64,000 nt of DNA from Bacteroidales bacterium UBA4293 (GTDB taxonomy: Bacteria; Bacteroidota; Bacteroidia; Bacteroidales; Bacteroidaceae): assembly GCA_002395835.1 (NCBI GenBank), contig DGVD01000011.1:113360-177359 (forward strand), read 5' to 3'. This document shows positions 52,283 through 61,293 of the stretch, piece by piece. The translations under genes and the position numbers were made by a program. Below the pieces are notes generated by a model that ran no database searches, was not told the origin of the DNA, and saw nothing but the letters and a program-made list of their open reading frames with translations. The first letter of the stretch is position 1; every line of letters begins with the position of its first letter.

Positions 52283-52350
52283 CTCTCCTTCAGGGTAAAT
52301 TTTTCTCTCCAGTTAGGGAAAAATTTTTCTCCCGAAGGAGAGAAAATTTT
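52283..52350. repeat. Nested inverted and direct repeats with A/T tracts
   Basis: CTCTCCTTC (52283-52291) and GAAGGAGAG (52334-52342) form a 9-bp inverted repeat. Between them AAATTTTTCTCTCC and AAAATTTTTCTCCC are imperfect direct repeats. Three AnTn tracts are spaced 23-24 bp (centres near 52299, 52323, 52346), about two helical turns. It has no coding sense; a bent-DNA or protein-binding site is possible. Confidence 0.4.
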
Positions 52351-52516
52351 GTCTTTATAACTAGCAGTTTTTTTCAGTGGTGAGAAGATGAGTTTGTCCT
52401 AAAAAATATTTTACATTTCAGGGATGTATGGTTTTTATGCTGATCATTTTTATTGCCACATGGGATAGTCTTCTTAATTTCCCTTGGAAATAGTTGGAAA
52501 GGAGGGGAAATCACTT

Positions 52517-52524
52517 TATATTTG
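52517..52524 (+). promoter_or_regulatory. -7 box TATATTTG of a second candidate small RNA
   Basis: TTG (52494-52496) stands 20 bases upstream as a partial -33. Confidence 0.4.
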
Positions 52525-52529
52525 CAGTA

Positions 52530-52712
52530 TAGGAATAAAATAAGTGATGTTTAGAATTAGATGTTTTCATATTGTTAGAAAGCATTAAATACTTTTCTAG
52601 CAGTATTTATTTTACTGGTTCTGGTTCGTGAGAATAGGAATCTTTTTTCAATCATTAAGTCGAATAAAATTTAGCAGGAAAAGGTAATCGTGAAGGTTAC
52701 CTTTTCTTTTTA
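52530..52712 (+). ncRNA. Candidate small RNA, about 180 nt
   Basis: The interval from box 52517-52524 to the terminator at 52679-52710 has no ORF longer than 13 codons (MFRIRCFHIVRKH at 52548). It lies between the repeat protein's terminator and the membrane protein's own promoter. Evidence is limited to the promoter and terminator. Confidence 0.35.
52679..52710 (+). terminator. Terminator of the second candidate small RNA
   Basis: AAAAGGTAA (52679-52687) pairs with TTACCTTTT (52697-52705), then T-rich tail. Confidence 0.7.
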
Positions 52713-52758
52713 ATCTCATTTTTCTCCCGTTTTTTTCTTTTGCGTGGAAAAGTTGCTG

Positions 52759-52766
52759 TATTTTTG
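52759..52766 (+). promoter_or_regulatory. -7 box TATTTTTG for the membrane protein gene
   Basis: 23 nt before the ATG at 52790. Confidence 0.5.
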
Positions 52767-52789
52767 TAAGGTAAAACGATGGAAAGTTT

Positions 52790-53470
52790 ATGGTGATTAG
52801 AAACAAAATCCGTTTTTGTCTGTTGATGTTGCTTCTGTTTGGAGTGCTGCTTTTCCTGGGAGGGAGCCTCATTCCAATGCCAGAAGCTGTATATGCCAAT
52901 GACACCACTTACGGGTGGCATAGCATTCTGCAAGACCTGGGTCTGGGGGTAATAACCCTCATAGGTGGGCTGCTGGTTTTTATTGTGCATTATAAGGTTA
53001 GGAAGCTAGCCGACTTAAAAACGGTGAAGACTCCAGGGAAATGGGCTACGGTTCTCATTGCCAATATGGCAGTTCTTCTGTTCATTCCTGGTACTTTCTT
53101 GTATTACACCTACCGAGGCTGGAGGGGGGATTACCCTGCCAGTGCAGATTCTATCGGGATTCCTATGCTCATGCAGCTTCATTTCACGCTTTTCCTCCTG
53201 ATTCCTCTGAATCTCTTTCTTTTACTGGCTATCTGGAGAATTTCCCTTCCTTCTTTTTTGTATATGAAGATTCTGAAAACCAATGGATGGTTGAGGTTTT
53301 GGGAAATCCTGCTGAACTGCCTCATGGCATTTGATTTACTTTTATTAGCCTTTTTCGTGTGGGATGGGGATGTAGTAGCAGTGATTTCTATGCTGATTCT
53401 CTTTTATGTCCTCCTGATACTGCGTACGGGAAAAGTCAATTACTATAATCAGAAACAGATAAACCGATAA
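52790..53470 (+). CDS. Hypothetical membrane protein, six predicted helices
   Basis: 226 residues. Hydrophobic helices near 8-30, 50-70, 87-105, 130-150 and two near 185-215; between them Lys/Arg-rich loops place the N-terminus in the cytoplasm. The first outside loop has GGSLIPMPEAVYANDTTYG. I recognise no family. Alternative ATG 52779 is stopped after five codons. Single gene, own promoter and terminator. Confidence 0.65.
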   Translation: MVIRNKIRFCLLMLLLFGVLLFLGGSLIPMPEAVYANDTTYGWHSILQDLGLGVITLIGGLLVFIVHYKVRKLADLKTVKTPGKWATVLIANMAVLLFIPGTFLYYTYRGWRGDYPASADSIGIPMLMQLHFTLFLLIPLNLFLLLAIWRISLPSFLYMKILKTNGWLRFWEILLNCLMAFDLLLLAFFVWDGDVVAVISMLILFYVLLILRTGKVNYYNQKQINR

Positions 53471-53504
53471 AAAGAGGGCTCCAAATTGGAGCCCTCTTTT
53501 TTTT
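53470..53504. terminator. Bidirectional terminator
   Basis: GGGCTCC and GGAGCCC with AAAGA/TCTTT flanks, followed by eight T; it also ends the convergent GH51 gene. Confidence 0.9.
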
Positions 53505-55062
53505 ATTTCAGTGTCAGTGTCACTATACTGTGTGCTGGTAGGGTAAGGGTAAGTACCCCCTTCTTTACTTTGGCACCTTTGAATGGTGCTGGTTTCACTT
53601 CTTCTGGCTTCTGGAAGGAATTATAGGAACCCATTTCCTTTCCTTCAAGTATTTCACCTTCAGCATTCTTTACGGTCAGACCGTTGATGTTTACGGTGAT
53701 GGTTTCTGTCTTGTCTGGAGAAGCATTGGTTACAGAAAGGTGTACCTGTCCGTTTTTCTTTGAAGCTGTAGCACTTACCAGAGGGAGTTTTCGGTTTCCT
53801 TCAGTATCTACTACATCGCATTTCACTTCTAGTGGAAGGTAGGTAGCATCTTGATGCACATTGTACATACGGAAGACATGATAGGTAGGGGTGAGCACCA
53901 TGTGTCCGGTTCCTTCCTGATCGGTGAGAATCATGCTTTGTAGTACATTGACTATCTGAGCGATGTTAGCCATCTTCAGACGACGGGTATACTTGTGGAA
54001 GATGTCGAATGACAGGGAGGCTACCAAGGCATCACGCATGGTGTTTTGCTGGAAAAGCCATCCAGGGTTTGTGCCTTCTTCTACATCCCACCAGGTGCCC
54101 CATTCATCCAGCAGAAGATCCACACGGTTCTTTGGATCCAGCTCATCCATAATGGCAATGTGTTTCTGGAGAACTTCTTCTACCTCACGGCACTTACTCA
54201 GGGTGCGGAGATATTCAGCAGTGGTGAAATCGGTAGCAGAGCCTTTTGGCACGTCCCAACCATTGATGACGGAATAATAATGCAGGGAAATTGCATTCAT
54301 TTTGTTCCCAATGGCTTTCATGCACACTCTAGTCCAGTTGTAATCATAATCACTGGCACCACTAGCTACCTTATATAATTTATTTCCATCATATTCTCTG
54401 CAGTAGGTGGAGTAGCGTCGGTAAAGGTCACTGTAGTATTCAGGACGCATGTTTCCACCGCATCCCCAGCTTTCATTTCCCACACCTAGGAATTTCACTT
54501 TCCAAGGCTTCTCGCGTCCGTTTTCCCTGCGCAGATTTGCCATCGGGCTGTTTCCGTCACTGGTCATGTATTCCACCCATTTAGCCATTTCTTCCACGGT
54601 TCCACTTCCCACATTACCACTGATGTAAGGTTCGCAACCCAGCATCTCGCAAAGGTTCAGGAACTCATGAGTACCGAAACTGTTGTCTTCCACGGTACCA
54701 CCCCAGTTGTTGTTCACCATGGTAGGACGTTTCTCTTTGGGGCCGATACCGTCCATCCAGTGATACTCATCAGCAAAGCATCCTCCAGGCCAACGGAGAA
54801 CGGGTACGTGCAAGTCCTTCAATGCTTGAAGTACGTCTTTCCTGTATCCTTTTTCATTAGGAATCTGGGAGTTTTCACCCACCCAAAGTCCTCCGTAGAT
54901 GCATTGTCCCAGATGCTCAGAAAACTGTCCGTAGATTTCTTTAGGGATTACATTCCCTTCCTTAGTGACATCCAGTGAAATTTCTGAGGTTAATTGTGCA
55001 GAAGTACTCGTGGAAAAAGCCAGTAGAGATAAGACTGCAAACGATTTGAAATGTTTCTTCAT
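53503..55062 (-). CDS. GH51 alpha-L-arabinofuranosidase
   Basis: 519 residues with a signal peptide ending STSAQ (about residue 23). IYGQFSEHLGQCIYGG is the conserved GH51 start. Acid/base E197 is in GVGNESWGCGG and nucleophile E320 is in LLLDEWGTWW. The alpha-L-AF C-terminal beta-sandwich follows, ending LTLPAHSIVTLTLK. It releases arabinose from arabinan or arabinoxylan oligomers in the periplasm. It is divergent from the GH97 gene, 74 bp apart, and there is no SusC/D pair nearby. Confidence 0.93.
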   Translation of the reverse strand: MKKHFKSFAVLSLLAFSTSTSAQLTSEISLDVTKEGNVIPKEIYGQFSEHLGQCIYGGLWVGENSQIPNEKGYRKDVLQALKDLHVPVLRWPGGCFADEYHWMDGIGPKEKRPTMVNNNWGGTVEDNSFGTHEFLNLCEMLGCEPYISGNVGSGTVEEMAKWVEYMTSDGNSPMANLRRENGREKPWKVKFLGVGNESWGCGGNMRPEYYSDLYRRYSTYCREYDGNKLYKVASGASDYDYNWTRVCMKAIGNKMNAISLHYYSVINGWDVPKGSATDFTTAEYLRTLSKCREVEEVLQKHIAIMDELDPKNRVDLLLDEWGTWWDVEEGTNPGWLFQQNTMRDALVASLSFDIFHKYTRRLKMANIAQIVNVLQSMILTDQEGTGHMVLTPTYHVFRMYNVHQDATYLPLEVKCDVVDTEGNRKLPLVSATASKKNGQVHLSVTNASPDKTETITVNINGLTVKNAEGEILEGKEMGSYNSFQKPEEVKPAPFKGAKVKKGVLTLTLPAHSIVTLTLK

Positions 55063-55110
55063 ATTATTACATTATAGATTTTATAGGTGCGAATATAGTA
55101 AAAAATTGCT

Positions 55111-55118
55111 TATCTTTG
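55111..55118 (+). promoter_or_regulatory. -7 box TATCTTTG for the GH97 gene
   Basis: Ends 18 nt before the first ATG at 55137. Confidence 0.6.
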
Positions 55119-55136
55119 CGGGAAACAAAAAGTTTT

Positions 55137-57074
55137 ATGATGAAAATGAGAAGTATTTGCATCCTGATGTGCATTATGTTTTTCTTTCCTGCAATGGCTC
55201 AGGATGCCACGGTGTCAGGACCTGATGGCAAGTTGAAGGTGGATTTGTATTGCCCTGAAAAGGGGGAAGTGAATTATACGGTCACCTATGAAGGCCTTCC
55301 TATGTTGGAAAATTCAGCATTAGGCTTAGAAACGAATCTGGGTGCTTATGGCAAGAAAGACAAGTTCTTGAAGCAGACTATAGATAAGCTGGAAGATACT
55401 TACTCCGTGAATCGCATTAAGACGAGTCTGGTGCATTATCGTGCCAATCGTCTGGTTTGTGATTTCCAAACGAAAGATGGACGCAACTGGCAACTGGAAT
55501 TTCGGGTTAGCAATAATGATGTGGCTTTCCGATATCTTCTTCCTAAGGATGGAGAGACCGGCAGTGTGAGGGTGATGCGGGAGAATACGGCATTTCATTT
55601 TCCATCAGAGACCACTACCTTCCTTTGTCCCCAGAGCGATGCCATGATAGGGTGGAAGCGTACTAAACCCAGCTATGAAGAGTATTATAAGGCTGATGCT
55701 CCCATGAATATCCGTTCTGAATATGGACATGGATATACTTTCCCTTGCCTTTTTCATGTAGGGGAGAAAGAATGGGTTTTAGTGAGTGAAACAGGGGTAG
55801 ACAGTAAATACTGTGCATCCAGGTTAAGTGATTGTCAGTTTGATACTTATACCCTGGAATTCCCCATGCCAGAGGAGAATAATGGAAACGGTACGTCGGA
55901 ACCTGCATTTGCACTCCCTGGGGCTACTCCATGGAGAACCTTAACGGTAGGAAATTCGTTGAAACCTATCGTGGAAACCACGGTAGCCTGGGATGTGGTG
56001 GAACCTCTTTATATCACAGAAAACCAGTATAAGTTTGGAAAGGGAACGTGGAGCTGGATTCTTTGGCAAGATAAGAGCATCAATTATGAAGATCAGGTTA
56101 AGTTTGTCGACTTGGCATCTGCCATGGGTTATCCTTATGTCTTAGTGGATAATTTCTGGGATACGGAAATCGGTAGGGATAGAATCGTAGATTTGATTCA
56201 ATATGCCAAGAGCAAGCAGGTGGAGGTATTCCTTTGGTATAGTTCCAGTGGCTACTGGAATGATATCGTGCAGGGTCCGGTGAATTGTATGGATAACTCC
56301 ATTGCTCGGAAGAAGGAGATGCGGTGGCTTCAAAGTATAGGTGTAAAAGGAATCAAGGTGGATTTCTTCGGAGGAGACAAGCAGGAGACCATGCGCTTAT
56401 ATGAGCAGATTCTGAGTGATGCAGACGACAATGGTTTGATGGTGATTTTCCATGGATGTACCCTTCCTAGAGGATGGGAACGTATGTACCCCAACTATGT
56501 GGGAAGTGAGGCTGTCAGGGCTAGTGAGAATCTGGTCTTCAATCAGAGCGACTGTGACATTGAGGCTTTCAATGCATGTCTTCATCCTTTTATCCGTAAC
56601 ACTTTGGGTAGTATGGAGTTCGGAGGGTGCTTCATGAATCGTCAGCTTCGAAAAGACAACAAGAAAGGGAATACCCGTCGTACTACCGATATCTTCCAAC
56701 TGGCAACCACCATTCTTTTCCAGAATCCGATTCAGAATTTTGCCTTGGCTCCCAATAATCTGGAGGATGCTCCTAAGGTATGTATGGATTTTCTGAAAGA
56801 AGTTCCCACGGTTTGGGATGAAACAGTCTTTTTGGATGGGTATCCTGGGAAATTTGTAGTCTTGGCTCGTCGTAAAGGTAATACTTGGTATATAGGTGGC
56901 ATTAATGCTACAAACGAGCCACTGAAATTGAAGTTGGATTTAACTCCTTTGCATGTGGAGAAGGTAAAGCATTATGATGGAGGAAACAGCCCAGAAGTAA
57001 AATCGGTCAAAGTGAAAGGGCTCTTCTCTGCTACCTTAAACCCTAATGATGGCATTGTTCTAGTGAGTGAGTAA
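55137..57074 (+). CDS. GH97 glycoside hydrolase (likely retaining alpha-galactosidase type)
   Basis: 645 residues from ATG 55137; ATG 55140 or 55146 are alternatives, and a TTG at 55116 lies inside the promoter box. A signal peptide ends in PAMAQ. The GH97 N-terminal beta-domain (30-280) precedes the barrel. VKGIKVDFFGGDKQET carries an Asp at 409, the position of the nucleophile in retaining GH97 members such as the Bacteroides alpha-galactosidase; inverting SusB-type enzymes lack it. GCTLPRGWERMYPNYVGSEA follows. It would release terminal alpha-galactose (or glucose) from oligosaccharides. Confidence 0.9.
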   Translation: MMKMRSICILMCIMFFFPAMAQDATVSGPDGKLKVDLYCPEKGEVNYTVTYEGLPMLENSALGLETNLGAYGKKDKFLKQTIDKLEDTYSVNRIKTSLVHYRANRLVCDFQTKDGRNWQLEFRVSNNDVAFRYLLPKDGETGSVRVMRENTAFHFPSETTTFLCPQSDAMIGWKRTKPSYEEYYKADAPMNIRSEYGHGYTFPCLFHVGEKEWVLVSETGVDSKYCASRLSDCQFDTYTLEFPMPEENNGNGTSEPAFALPGATPWRTLTVGNSLKPIVETTVAWDVVEPLYITENQYKFGKGTWSWILWQDKSINYEDQVKFVDLASAMGYPYVLVDNFWDTEIGRDRIVDLIQYAKSKQVEVFLWYSSSGYWNDIVQGPVNCMDNSIARKKEMRWLQSIGVKGIKVDFFGGDKQETMRLYEQILSDADDNGLMVIFHGCTLPRGWERMYPNYVGSEAVRASENLVFNQSDCDIEAFNACLHPFIRNTLGSMEFGGCFMNRQLRKDNKKGNTRRTTDIFQLATTILFQNPIQNFALAPNNLEDAPKVCMDFLKEVPTVWDETVFLDGYPGKFVVLARRKGNTWYIGGINATNEPLKLKLDLTPLHVEKVKHYDGGNSPEVKSVKVKGLFSATLNPNDGIVLVSE

Positions 57075-57095
57075 ATGTTATAAATCGTTTATATC

Positions 57096-57127
57096 TTTGG
57101 GCATTTGGTTTAATCTGCGTATTTTTG
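57096..57127 (+). promoter_or_regulatory. Promoter of the second TPR gene, TTTG-N20-TATTTTTG
   Basis: TTTG (57096-57099) and TATTTTTG (57120-57127) with 20 bases between; 27 nt before ATG 57155. Confidence 0.7.
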
Positions 57128-57154
57128 CAATTGCATTGTAAAGGTATTAATTTT

Positions 57155-58327
57155 ATGAGAGGGAAATTCTTTTTGTTGTTTCTTATATTCTTTTCTATGT
57201 TGGCACCAGTACAGGTGTCGGCACAGAAGGTGAAGCTGCATAATTTCCGTGAGGCTCGTAACTTCTTAAAAAACAACAAGAAAGGTGAGGTTGATAAGAT
57301 CATAAAGAAACTTACCCCAGCAGATAGTATCGAGAAAAAATACTTGAATGGCATGATTAACCAGTACTCCATTGAGCAGTCCAATGTGAATGTTTACTGG
57401 GGCACTAAGGTAGATACTGCCAATGTCTTCAAAACAGTCTATTCAATGTACGATAATTTTTATGCCAGTTATCCGTATATTAAGGATAGAAGTTTGTATG
57501 CAAATCCAGTAATAGCTGCTTTTCGGAGATACCAGAGTAATCTGGGGATAGGTGGTAATTATTTCATTGCTCACAAAGATTATGAACAGGCATATAAGTT
57601 CTATGATATTTTCTTGAGGCTAAAAGATGAACAGTTGATATCAGCACCTGATACGTTGTTAAAAAAAGTCTATGGAAATGCTGTAATAGCAGCTAACCTG
57701 TCGAACCGTTATGATGACGTGGTGCGTTTAGCAAATGAAGCTCTTCACTTAGGTTATAATACGGAGGATATTGATATTCAGCTTTGTGCAGTATTGCGAA
57801 AGATGAATAGGACAGAGGAATGGGTTTCAGCATTAAAACAGTCCATCAAGCGTCATCCGGAGCAGTTTGCTTTCTATGGTATGTTAATAGATTACTATCT
57901 GCAGGAGAATCATGCAGATGATGCCATGGTTTTAGCCGATGATTTGGTTAAGACCGATTCTACTAATTATCTGAATTGCTTTGTAAAGGGATATGTCTGT
58001 TTGCATACCCATGATTTAGATAATTCTCAGCATTGGTTGGAAAAATCATACGCTATTAACCCTAGCTATGTGCCAGTTCTTTCCAGCCTTGGTTTCTGTA
58101 CCATAAAGCAAGCAGAAAAAATGGAGAATTCTATCACCCATTTCCCATTTACTCCAGAGGAGAAGGAGGAAATTAATGGGGTGTACCGGAAGGCTCAAGG
58201 GTATTTAGAAAATTGCCGTAAACTAGCTCCAAAAGATAAAGCCCAGTGGGTTGATTCTTTATGGAAGGTTTATTATAAACTTAACGAAGGTGATAAGTTG
58301 GACGAAATAGAAAAGCTGATGGAATAA
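57155..58327 (+). CDS. Secreted tetratricopeptide repeat protein (paralogue of 46068)
   Basis: 390 residues from ATG 57155; a TTG 10 codons earlier is in the promoter. The signal peptide is GKFFLLFLIFFSMLAPVQVSAQ. TPR-like helices dominate, e.g. TNYLNCFVKGYVCLHTHDLDNSQHWLEKSYAINPSY. The C-terminus (CRKLAPKDKAQWVDSLWKVYYKL then EIEKLME) aligns with that of the 358-residue TPR protein (ELAPDDKTLWLNGLYTCYYRL, EIEKLM). Function unknown; both may scaffold envelope complexes. Its last codons form the 5' arm of a terminator. Confidence 0.8.
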   Translation: MRGKFFLLFLIFFSMLAPVQVSAQKVKLHNFREARNFLKNNKKGEVDKIIKKLTPADSIEKKYLNGMINQYSIEQSNVNVYWGTKVDTANVFKTVYSMYDNFYASYPYIKDRSLYANPVIAAFRRYQSNLGIGGNYFIAHKDYEQAYKFYDIFLRLKDEQLISAPDTLLKKVYGNAVIAANLSNRYDDVVRLANEALHLGYNTEDIDIQLCAVLRKMNRTEEWVSALKQSIKRHPEQFAFYGMLIDYYLQENHADDAMVLADDLVKTDSTNYLNCFVKGYVCLHTHDLDNSQHWLEKSYAINPSYVPVLSSLGFCTIKQAEKMENSITHFPFTPEEKEEINGVYRKAQGYLENCRKLAPKDKAQWVDSLWKVYYKLNEGDKLDEIEKLME

Positions 58328-58340
58328 ACCATCAGCTTTT
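58311..58340. terminator. Terminator overlapping the stop codon, shared by convergent genes
   Basis: AAAAGCTGATGG (58311-58322) pairs with CCATCAGCTTTT (58329-58340). The 5' arm is coding (last residues and stop near). It serves both the TPR gene and the minus-strand addAB unit, which is 16 nt away. Confidence 0.8.
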
Positions 58341-58343
58341 CTA

Positions 58344-61292
58344 TTATCTTCTGCAGATTCTGGCATAATCGCAATACTGGCAATGAGATCCATCACATTG
58401 TGAGAAAGGTGTCTCTATATCAAATATTTCTTCTAGTTTCTGTTTGATTTTTTGCCTGTATTCTTCACCAATCTCTTGTTCAAAATCAGTGATGGATGAT
58501 GAAGTTTTTTCACCTTCTTTCTTGATTTTTACCGTAGGTTGGTAGTCTTCTCCTGCAGCTTTTTGGATATAGAAAAGGGAAGGACTGATAGGATAGTTGT
58601 GTGGGTTAAGTCCATTTTTGTTCACTTGCATGGCATAGAAGAATGCTTGTAAAGCATGGTATTGTCTCCCTTTGTTCCCATTAAGGAATAAATCTTCCAA
58701 TGTACCAGGTTTTTGAGGACTTCCACTGGTTTTGTAATCAATGACTCGTATAATTCGTTTTCCCGTTTCTTTCTCCGTGTATTCATCCATTCTGTCAATG
58801 TTTCCACCTATGTTTATCCAGGTTTCTTGTTCATTGAACTTAAAAGTTACTTTATCATAGATAGGCATTTCCAGACCTCTCAGGGTAAAAGGAGCTAAAC
58901 TAAGATCACGTTGGAGCAACTGCTTAACGTAACGTAACATGACCTGCTGAATAATGTATTGAATTCCGTTGAGAGTTGGCATTTCCTCTTCTGGATTCTC
59001 CATTTTAAATACTTCTGTTTTCAAGAAATGGTTTACAGTTTTAGCGAGGAAATATTCATTTTTTAAGATACCTTGTATCATGGATGCTGTAATATCTCCT
59101 TGTCCTGTGGCATGCGTAAGTTCCAGATAAATAGCTTCACTACATTTATGGAAGATATTTCCAAATGTGGCATTGTCTATTTCTTCCGTAACATTCTCTG
59201 TTACGTTAATCCCTGCGATGTAGTGGAAATAGAATTCCAAAGGGCAATTGATATAGGTGTTTAAAGCTGATGGGGAAAGATATTTTCTATGTATTTCTCC
59301 ATCAGGTTTTTTATCTTCTCTTTGGTATCGGCTCAGTAGTTCTTTTAGCATTTCAGGGGTTTTCTGAATGCTTATTTCCTGAGCCATAATTGGTTCTTGT
59401 TCAGTAGTGAGTGTTTTTAGGGTTACTTTGTGGTTCTTTGGATGCTCAATGAGATACTGAAGCAAAAATCGGCTCATCTCACCTTTTTGAAGACCTTCAG
59501 TATTATTGTTGTAAACGAATGCGATTTTTTCTGCACGTTGTAACAAACGATAGAAATAATAGGCATATACTGCCATTTTTTGTTCCACCAGTGTCATCTG
59601 AAAAGCCCTACGTAAGTTGTATGGTATAAAACTGGCATTGCTTTCACTTTTAGGAAGCATGCCTTCGTTTAGGCTAAGCATAATGATGTGCTGGAAATCT
59701 AGACATCGGGTTTCCAGAACACCCATGACCTGAAGTCCTATAATGGGTTCTCCGTGAAATGGGATATTGGCACCATTCATTAGCTGGTCTATAAAGCGAA
59801 CCAGTGTTTTGCTATTTACTGTCAGAATCTTATCTTCTACTTGCTTTATGAGTCTGTTCAGTAGGGTATAAGCAGTGAACATAGCCTCATGGTAGAGAGG
59901 GGTGAAAGTAGCATTTAGATCCTCTTTATGAAGGTTCAGACTATGAGCTGCTGTTTCTACCTGTTCTCTTAGGTAGGCAAGGAACATGGCAGGTTCATCT
60001 TGAAGGCATAATGCTGGGAACAACTGGGAAAGCAGTTCATCATCATGGAAATCTAGAGAAGAGGGGAAAAACTTATTCTTATCTGTTAACTCCTTCAGTT
60101 TTTCTACAGCATGTTCACTAATCATTTGTGTATATGGATGAAGTAAGACCCTCTGTACTTCAGCAAATTTGTAGCATCCTTTATCTTTACTATACCCTGA
60201 AATATGTAGTTCACAAAGTGCTTTGATAAAACTGTGAATTGGGGTACTACTCAATGGAAATCCCATTGTAATGTTCAGATTCTCCATGTCTTCAGGTAGT
60301 GCATGGAGTACCGGCTCCAATAAGGTTTCATTGCATAGAACTACAGCTGTTTTGCTCTCTGGTTTTGTGATATTTTGCTTAAGCCAAGGAGAAATGTAGT
60401 TTACCTGTGCATTTTCAGTAGCCGAAGCTATGATTTCCACTTCCTTTGGTTTACTCATGCTTTGGAAGTAGGATTCAGGCAGTTCGTTCTTGAATTTATC
60501 TAAGTTTTTTTTAAGGAATAGTCCAGCCTCCATTTCTTTATCTTTATCTTGAAGATAATAGAGGTCATAATCCCAATAGAATAATGCTTTTCCTACTTTT
60601 TTAATTTCTGTAAATAATTGTTCCTCTACTTTGTCTAATAAGTTAAACCCTATGAAAATATATTTTTCCGCAGTGAGGTTTTCTGGGTGAAAATTTTCTA
60701 CCACTTGACGAAATAGAGCACCTTCATAAAGCAGGTTTTCTTTCAAGAGATGCTCCTTAAATTGAGAATAGAGTGTTCCTAATATATCCCAAACATGGAT
60801 GAACTCTTGTTGAATTTGGGTATCATTGAACTGGAAACTGTCAAAAAATTGACCCAGAGCATCCCGTTGTTCTTCTGATAGAAATTCAAAAGTATTCAAC
60901 TCTTTCAGTTCTTTCAAATTCTGAAAGAGCTGTTTGGGGTCAACCATGTTTTTATCCACATCGTCAAAATCAGAAAGTAAGAGTTCCCCCCAGGAATAAA
61001 ACCGGTCAAGTGACATCTCTTGTTCAGTAAGATGCCTTAATTTGCAGTAAAGTGGGTAGAGTTCACAGACTAATCTTATTTTGTCTGGGACCTCTACGGA
61101 ACTAAATTTTCTAAACAGTTCAGAAATGGATATATAGGTGGGAGCCCAAACGGGTTGATTTGATGCTTGTGCTAGATACTCGTTCATAAAAAGGCTTGCA
61201 CGTTTGTTGGGGAAGACCAATACCATTTTATGCAGTTTGTTTCCAAAACGAGCTACTAAATCTTGAGCTATATATTTTAAGAATGGTTCCAT
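58344..61292 (-). CDS. addB: AddB-like helicase/nuclease subunit with Fe-S cluster
   Basis: 982 residues. The N-terminal helicase-like part lacks a Walker A motif (VFPNKRASLFMNEYLAQ), as in inactive AddB helicase domains. The C-terminal nuclease has SPSALNTYINCPLEFYF, VIDYKTSGSPQKP (PD-(D/E)XK core) and a Cys-rich end CDGSHCQYCDYARICRR, giving with the earlier Cys (YINC) the four ligands of an iron-sulfur cluster. With AddA it resects double-strand breaks for RecA. It follows addA by 1 nt. Confidence 0.9.
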   Translation of the reverse strand: MEPFLKYIAQDLVARFGNKLHKMVLVFPNKRASLFMNEYLAQASNQPVWAPTYISISELFRKFSSVEVPDKIRLVCELYPLYCKLRHLTEQEMSLDRFYSWGELLLSDFDDVDKNMVDPKQLFQNLKELKELNTFEFLSEEQRDALGQFFDSFQFNDTQIQQEFIHVWDILGTLYSQFKEHLLKENLLYEGALFRQVVENFHPENLTAEKYIFIGFNLLDKVEEQLFTEIKKVGKALFYWDYDLYYLQDKDKEMEAGLFLKKNLDKFKNELPESYFQSMSKPKEVEIIASATENAQVNYISPWLKQNITKPESKTAVVLCNETLLEPVLHALPEDMENLNITMGFPLSSTPIHSFIKALCELHISGYSKDKGCYKFAEVQRVLLHPYTQMISEHAVEKLKELTDKNKFFPSSLDFHDDELLSQLFPALCLQDEPAMFLAYLREQVETAAHSLNLHKEDLNATFTPLYHEAMFTAYTLLNRLIKQVEDKILTVNSKTLVRFIDQLMNGANIPFHGEPIIGLQVMGVLETRCLDFQHIIMLSLNEGMLPKSESNASFIPYNLRRAFQMTLVEQKMAVYAYYFYRLLQRAEKIAFVYNNNTEGLQKGEMSRFLLQYLIEHPKNHKVTLKTLTTEQEPIMAQEISIQKTPEMLKELLSRYQREDKKPDGEIHRKYLSPSALNTYINCPLEFYFHYIAGINVTENVTEEIDNATFGNIFHKCSEAIYLELTHATGQGDITASMIQGILKNEYFLAKTVNHFLKTEVFKMENPEEEMPTLNGIQYIIQQVMLRYVKQLLQRDLSLAPFTLRGLEMPIYDKVTFKFNEQETWINIGGNIDRMDEYTEKETGKRIIRVIDYKTSGSPQKPGTLEDLFLNGNKGRQYHALQAFFYAMQVNKNGLNPHNYPISPSLFYIQKAAGEDYQPTVKIKKEGEKTSSSITDFEQEIGEEYRQKIKQKLEEIFDIETPFSQCDGSHCQYCDYARICRR

Positions 61293-61293
61293 G

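Noticed and set aside
14784..57074. Complete polysaccharide utilisation locus around GH125, GH51 or GH97
   Set aside because: No SusC/SusD pair or hybrid two-component regulator is present in the window.
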